DNA of 6,304 nt from contig JAAVAG010000082.1 of NCBI GenBank assembly GCA_014804185.1, positions 1-6,304 on the forward strand. The letters are read 5' to 3'. The notes beneath the pieces were generated by a model. That model was not told the DNA's origin, searched no databases, and saw only the letters and a list, made by a program, of their open reading frames with translations. Source of the DNA: Lachnospiraceae bacterium. Its GTDB lineage: Bacteria > Bacillota > Clostridia > Lachnospirales > Lachnospiraceae. Made by a program: the position numbers and the translations under genes. This document shows positions 4,635-6,304 of this stretch, one piece after another. Numbering within the stretch: position 1 is the first letter of the stretch; each line of letters begins with the position of its first letter.

Positions 4635-6086
4635 GGACAATTATACCGCAGATTATTGGAATATTCACAATCGGATTATTATCCATATCATATGCCCGGG
4701 CATAAGCGGACTCCACTGACGGAAGTACTGGGGCGGGTGGGAGATATCGACATCACGGAAATAGAAGGATTTGACAATCTGCACCAGGCGGAAGGGCTAT
4801 TAAGAGAATTGCAGGAGCATGCCGCCAGGGTTTACGGCACAGAGGAAAGCTTTTATCTGGTGGGCGGAAGTACGGCCGGAATATTAAGCGGCGTTTCGGC
4901 AGCTCTGCCCAGAGGAGGATTTCTGCTAATGGCAAGAAACTGCCACAAAGCGGTATATCACAGCGTTTATTTAAACGGTCTGAGGCCGGTCTATCTGTTT
5001 CCGGAAATATACGAGCCGGTGGATCTGTGCAAAGGAGTCTCCCCTGCCCGGGTGGAAGAATTGCTATACGAAAATCCGCAGATCGGGGCGGTATTGATTG
5101 TATCTCCCACCTATGAGGGAGTGGTATCCGATATAAAAGCGGTGGCAGAGGTGGTTCACAGAAGCGGGATACCGCTTATTGTGGATGAAGCGCATGGGGC
5201 GCACCTGGGATTTCATCCCGCCTGGCCGCAGAGCGCGTGCAGACAGGGGGCTGATCTTGTGATACAGAGCCTGCACAAGACGCTGCCATCCATGACACAG
5301 ACGGCGCTGCTGCACGTAAACGGTGGGCTGGTGGACCGTAAGCGGCTGAAAAGATTTCTGTCCATCTATCAGACCAGCAGTCCTTCCTATGTGTTTATGG
5401 CCGGGATGGAAGAGGCAATCACTTATATGGAGCAGCATGGCCGTGAGGCCATGGAGGCATTTTTAAAAAAATGGAATGCCATGCTGGAAAGGCTGGGGGA
5501 GTGCAGAGTACTCCGTATTTTGCCGGTGGATGGACAGGACATGCCGCATGATATCGGAAAGCTGGTGATATCTGTCAAAGGCACGGACATCAGCGGGCAG
5601 CAACTGTATGAGAGATTGCTGAAACAGTACCATCTGCAAATGGAACTGGCTGCAGGAACGTATGTACTTGCCATGTTCACCGTGGCGGATGGGCAGGAGG
5701 CGTATGACAGGCTCACGCAGGCAGTGCTGGAAATCGACGACAGTCTGTATGTGCAGGCCGCCGGGAAGCGGAAACGTCCGGAGGCAGAGGAGAAGCAGTG
5801 CCGAAGTGACGCTCCGCTGTGCGGGGAGAGTATCCGGCCGGAGAGACGATTGGAACTCTGGGAGGCATGGGACAGGGAAAAAGAAGTTATGTGCCTGGAG
5901 GACAGCAGGGGACGTCTGGCGGGGGAGTTTGTGAATCTGTATCCTCCCGGTATACCGGTTCTTGTGCCCGGAGAGGTTATAGGAGAAGGAATGATACAGC
6001 TGATCGATAGATCTGTGAAAGCGGGTCTGCCCATGCAGGGGGTGACATGCCATGAAGGCAGAGCATATATTACAGTTCTGAGATAA
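4632..6086 (+). CDS. Orn/Lys/Arg decarboxylase-family PLP enzyme (SpeA/YaaO-like)
   Basis: A 484-residue fold type I pyridoxal-phosphate enzyme that probably decarboxylates arginine, lysine or ornithine to a polyamine precursor or diamine. Motifs in order: YHMPGHK (19-25), the G-G-S-T-A-G phosphate-contact loop (78-83), the VDEAHGAH stretch (184-191; D185 should contact the pyridine nitrogen and H188 is family-conserved), and SLHK (213-216) with K216 as the Schiff-base lysine. A C-terminal domain (about 405-484) carries the NLYPPGIP motif (435-442). The length matches the short Gram-positive SpeA/YaaO type, which lacks the N-terminal wing domain of the long proteobacterial inducible decarboxylases. 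A charged linker (378-405) joins the two domains. It starts with GTG, follows the HD gene by 32 bases and precedes pyruvate kinase by 54. It is more GC-rich (37 of 60 at 5221-5280) than the DAC-like gene. Substrate choice among the three amino acids cannot be read from the motifs. Confidence 0.93.
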   Translation: MGQLYRRLLEYSQSDYYPYHMPGHKRTPLTEVLGRVGDIDITEIEGFDNLHQAEGLLRELQEHAARVYGTEESFYLVGGSTAGILSGVSAALPRGGFLLMARNCHKAVYHSVYLNGLRPVYLFPEIYEPVDLCKGVSPARVEELLYENPQIGAVLIVSPTYEGVVSDIKAVAEVVHRSGIPLIVDEAHGAHLGFHPAWPQSACRQGADLVIQSLHKTLPSMTQTALLHVNGGLVDRKRLKRFLSIYQTSSPSYVFMAGMEEAITYMEQHGREAMEAFLKKWNAMLERLGECRVLRILPVDGQDMPHDIGKLVISVKGTDISGQQLYERLLKQYHLQMELAAGTYVLAMFTVADGQEAYDRLTQAVLEIDDSLYVQAAGKRKRPEAEEKQCRSDAPLCGESIRPERRLELWEAWDREKEVMCLEDSRGRLAGEFVNLYPPGIPVLVPGEVIGEGMIQLIDRSVKAGLPMQGVTCHEGRAYITVLR

Positions 6087-6140
6087 GCTGAAAGAAGAAA
6101 AGCAATCAAGTGCGCAAAGCGGCGCGGAAATGGGGAGACT

Positions 6141-6304
6141 ATGAGAAAGACGAAGATTATCTGCACAATCGGTCCTGCATGTGAGAGTGAGGAAATGTTA
6201 AGAGAACTGATGCTGGCGGGCATGGACGTGGCAAGATTTAATTTTTCACATGGGACGCATGAGGAGCAGCTGGTAAAATACAAAAGAGCATTGAAAGTGA
6301 GAGA
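6141..6304 (+). CDS. pyk: pyruvate kinase, N-terminal 54 residues (cut by window edge)
   Basis: The frame opens MRKTKIICTIGPA and runs open to the window end. Pyruvate kinase transfers phosphate from phosphoenolpyruvate to ADP in the last step of glycolysis, in the cytoplasm. The visible part is the first strand-helix of the TIM barrel, with the TIGPA motif (9-13) and MDVARFNFSHG (28-38). R32, N34, S36 and H37 correspond to conserved substrate and potassium-site residues of the family (R32, N34 and S36 have the same numbers in E. coli PykF). GGGGAG (6132-6137) lies only three bases before ATG, a short but usable spacing. No terminator or convincing promoter is visible in the 54 bases after the decarboxylase gene, so read-through is possible. 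The remaining ~90% of the protein is outside the window. Confidence 0.95.
   Translation, partial: MRKTKIICTIGPACESEEMLRELMLAGMDVARFNFSHGTHEEQLVKYKRALKVR

Noticed and set aside
5423..6283. Minus-strand open frame of 286 residues opposite the decarboxylase gene
   Set aside because: It is Ser/Pro/Cys-rich without recognisable motifs and is explained as a shadow of a GC-richer coding strand; it also runs through the intergenic gap and into the pyruvate kinase gene.

Overview
The window looks like a chromosomal segment from a low-to-mid GC Gram-positive bacterium of the class Clostridia, most likely a Lachnospiraceae-type organism. This is inferred from the strong AGGAG ribosome binding sites, the tRNA genes without encoded CCA, the membrane-anchored YkuD L,D-transpeptidase with putative peptidoglycan-binding domains, and the style of the pyruvate kinase N-terminus. 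No species can be named from the sequence alone. Every supported gene lies on the + strand.

Layout. Positions 1-371 hold a tRNA cluster: the 3' part of tRNA-Tyr(GUA), cut by the window edge at its anticodon, then initiator tRNA-fMet(CAU), tRNA-Phe(GAA) and tRNA-Lys(UUU). A textbook intrinsic terminator (383-423) closes the cluster. Next comes an isolated AT-rich gene (519-2153) for a 544-residue protein. Its C-terminal ~140 residues look like a divergent diadenylate cyclase (DAC/DisA_N) domain, attached to a long, mostly unrecognised N-terminal part with a hydrophobic glycine-rich segment. A long stem-loop follows it (about 2164-2240). After an extended -10 promoter candidate comes a run of four more GC-rich genes with no clear terminator between them: an L,D-transpeptidase (2347-3978), an HD-domain phosphohydrolase-like protein (4036-4599), an Orn/Lys/Arg decarboxylase-family PLP enzyme (4632-6086, GTG start), and the start of pyruvate kinase (6141 to the window end).

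How the parts may work together. The tRNA cluster, the cell-wall enzyme, the PLP decarboxylase and pyruvate kinase are ordinary chromosomal functions. The DAC-like gene stands apart: it is flanked by terminator-like structures, differs visibly in base composition from the downstream genes, and sits right after a tRNA array, a common place for acquired genes. It may be an additional cyclic-dinucleotide sensor or synthase rather than the housekeeping CdaA or DisA. Its active-site region keeps the DGA motif but has RYN in place of the canonical RHR, so its catalytic activity is an open question. This is the most interesting item in the window. No partner effector gene is visible beside it, so a complete new system is not demonstrated here.
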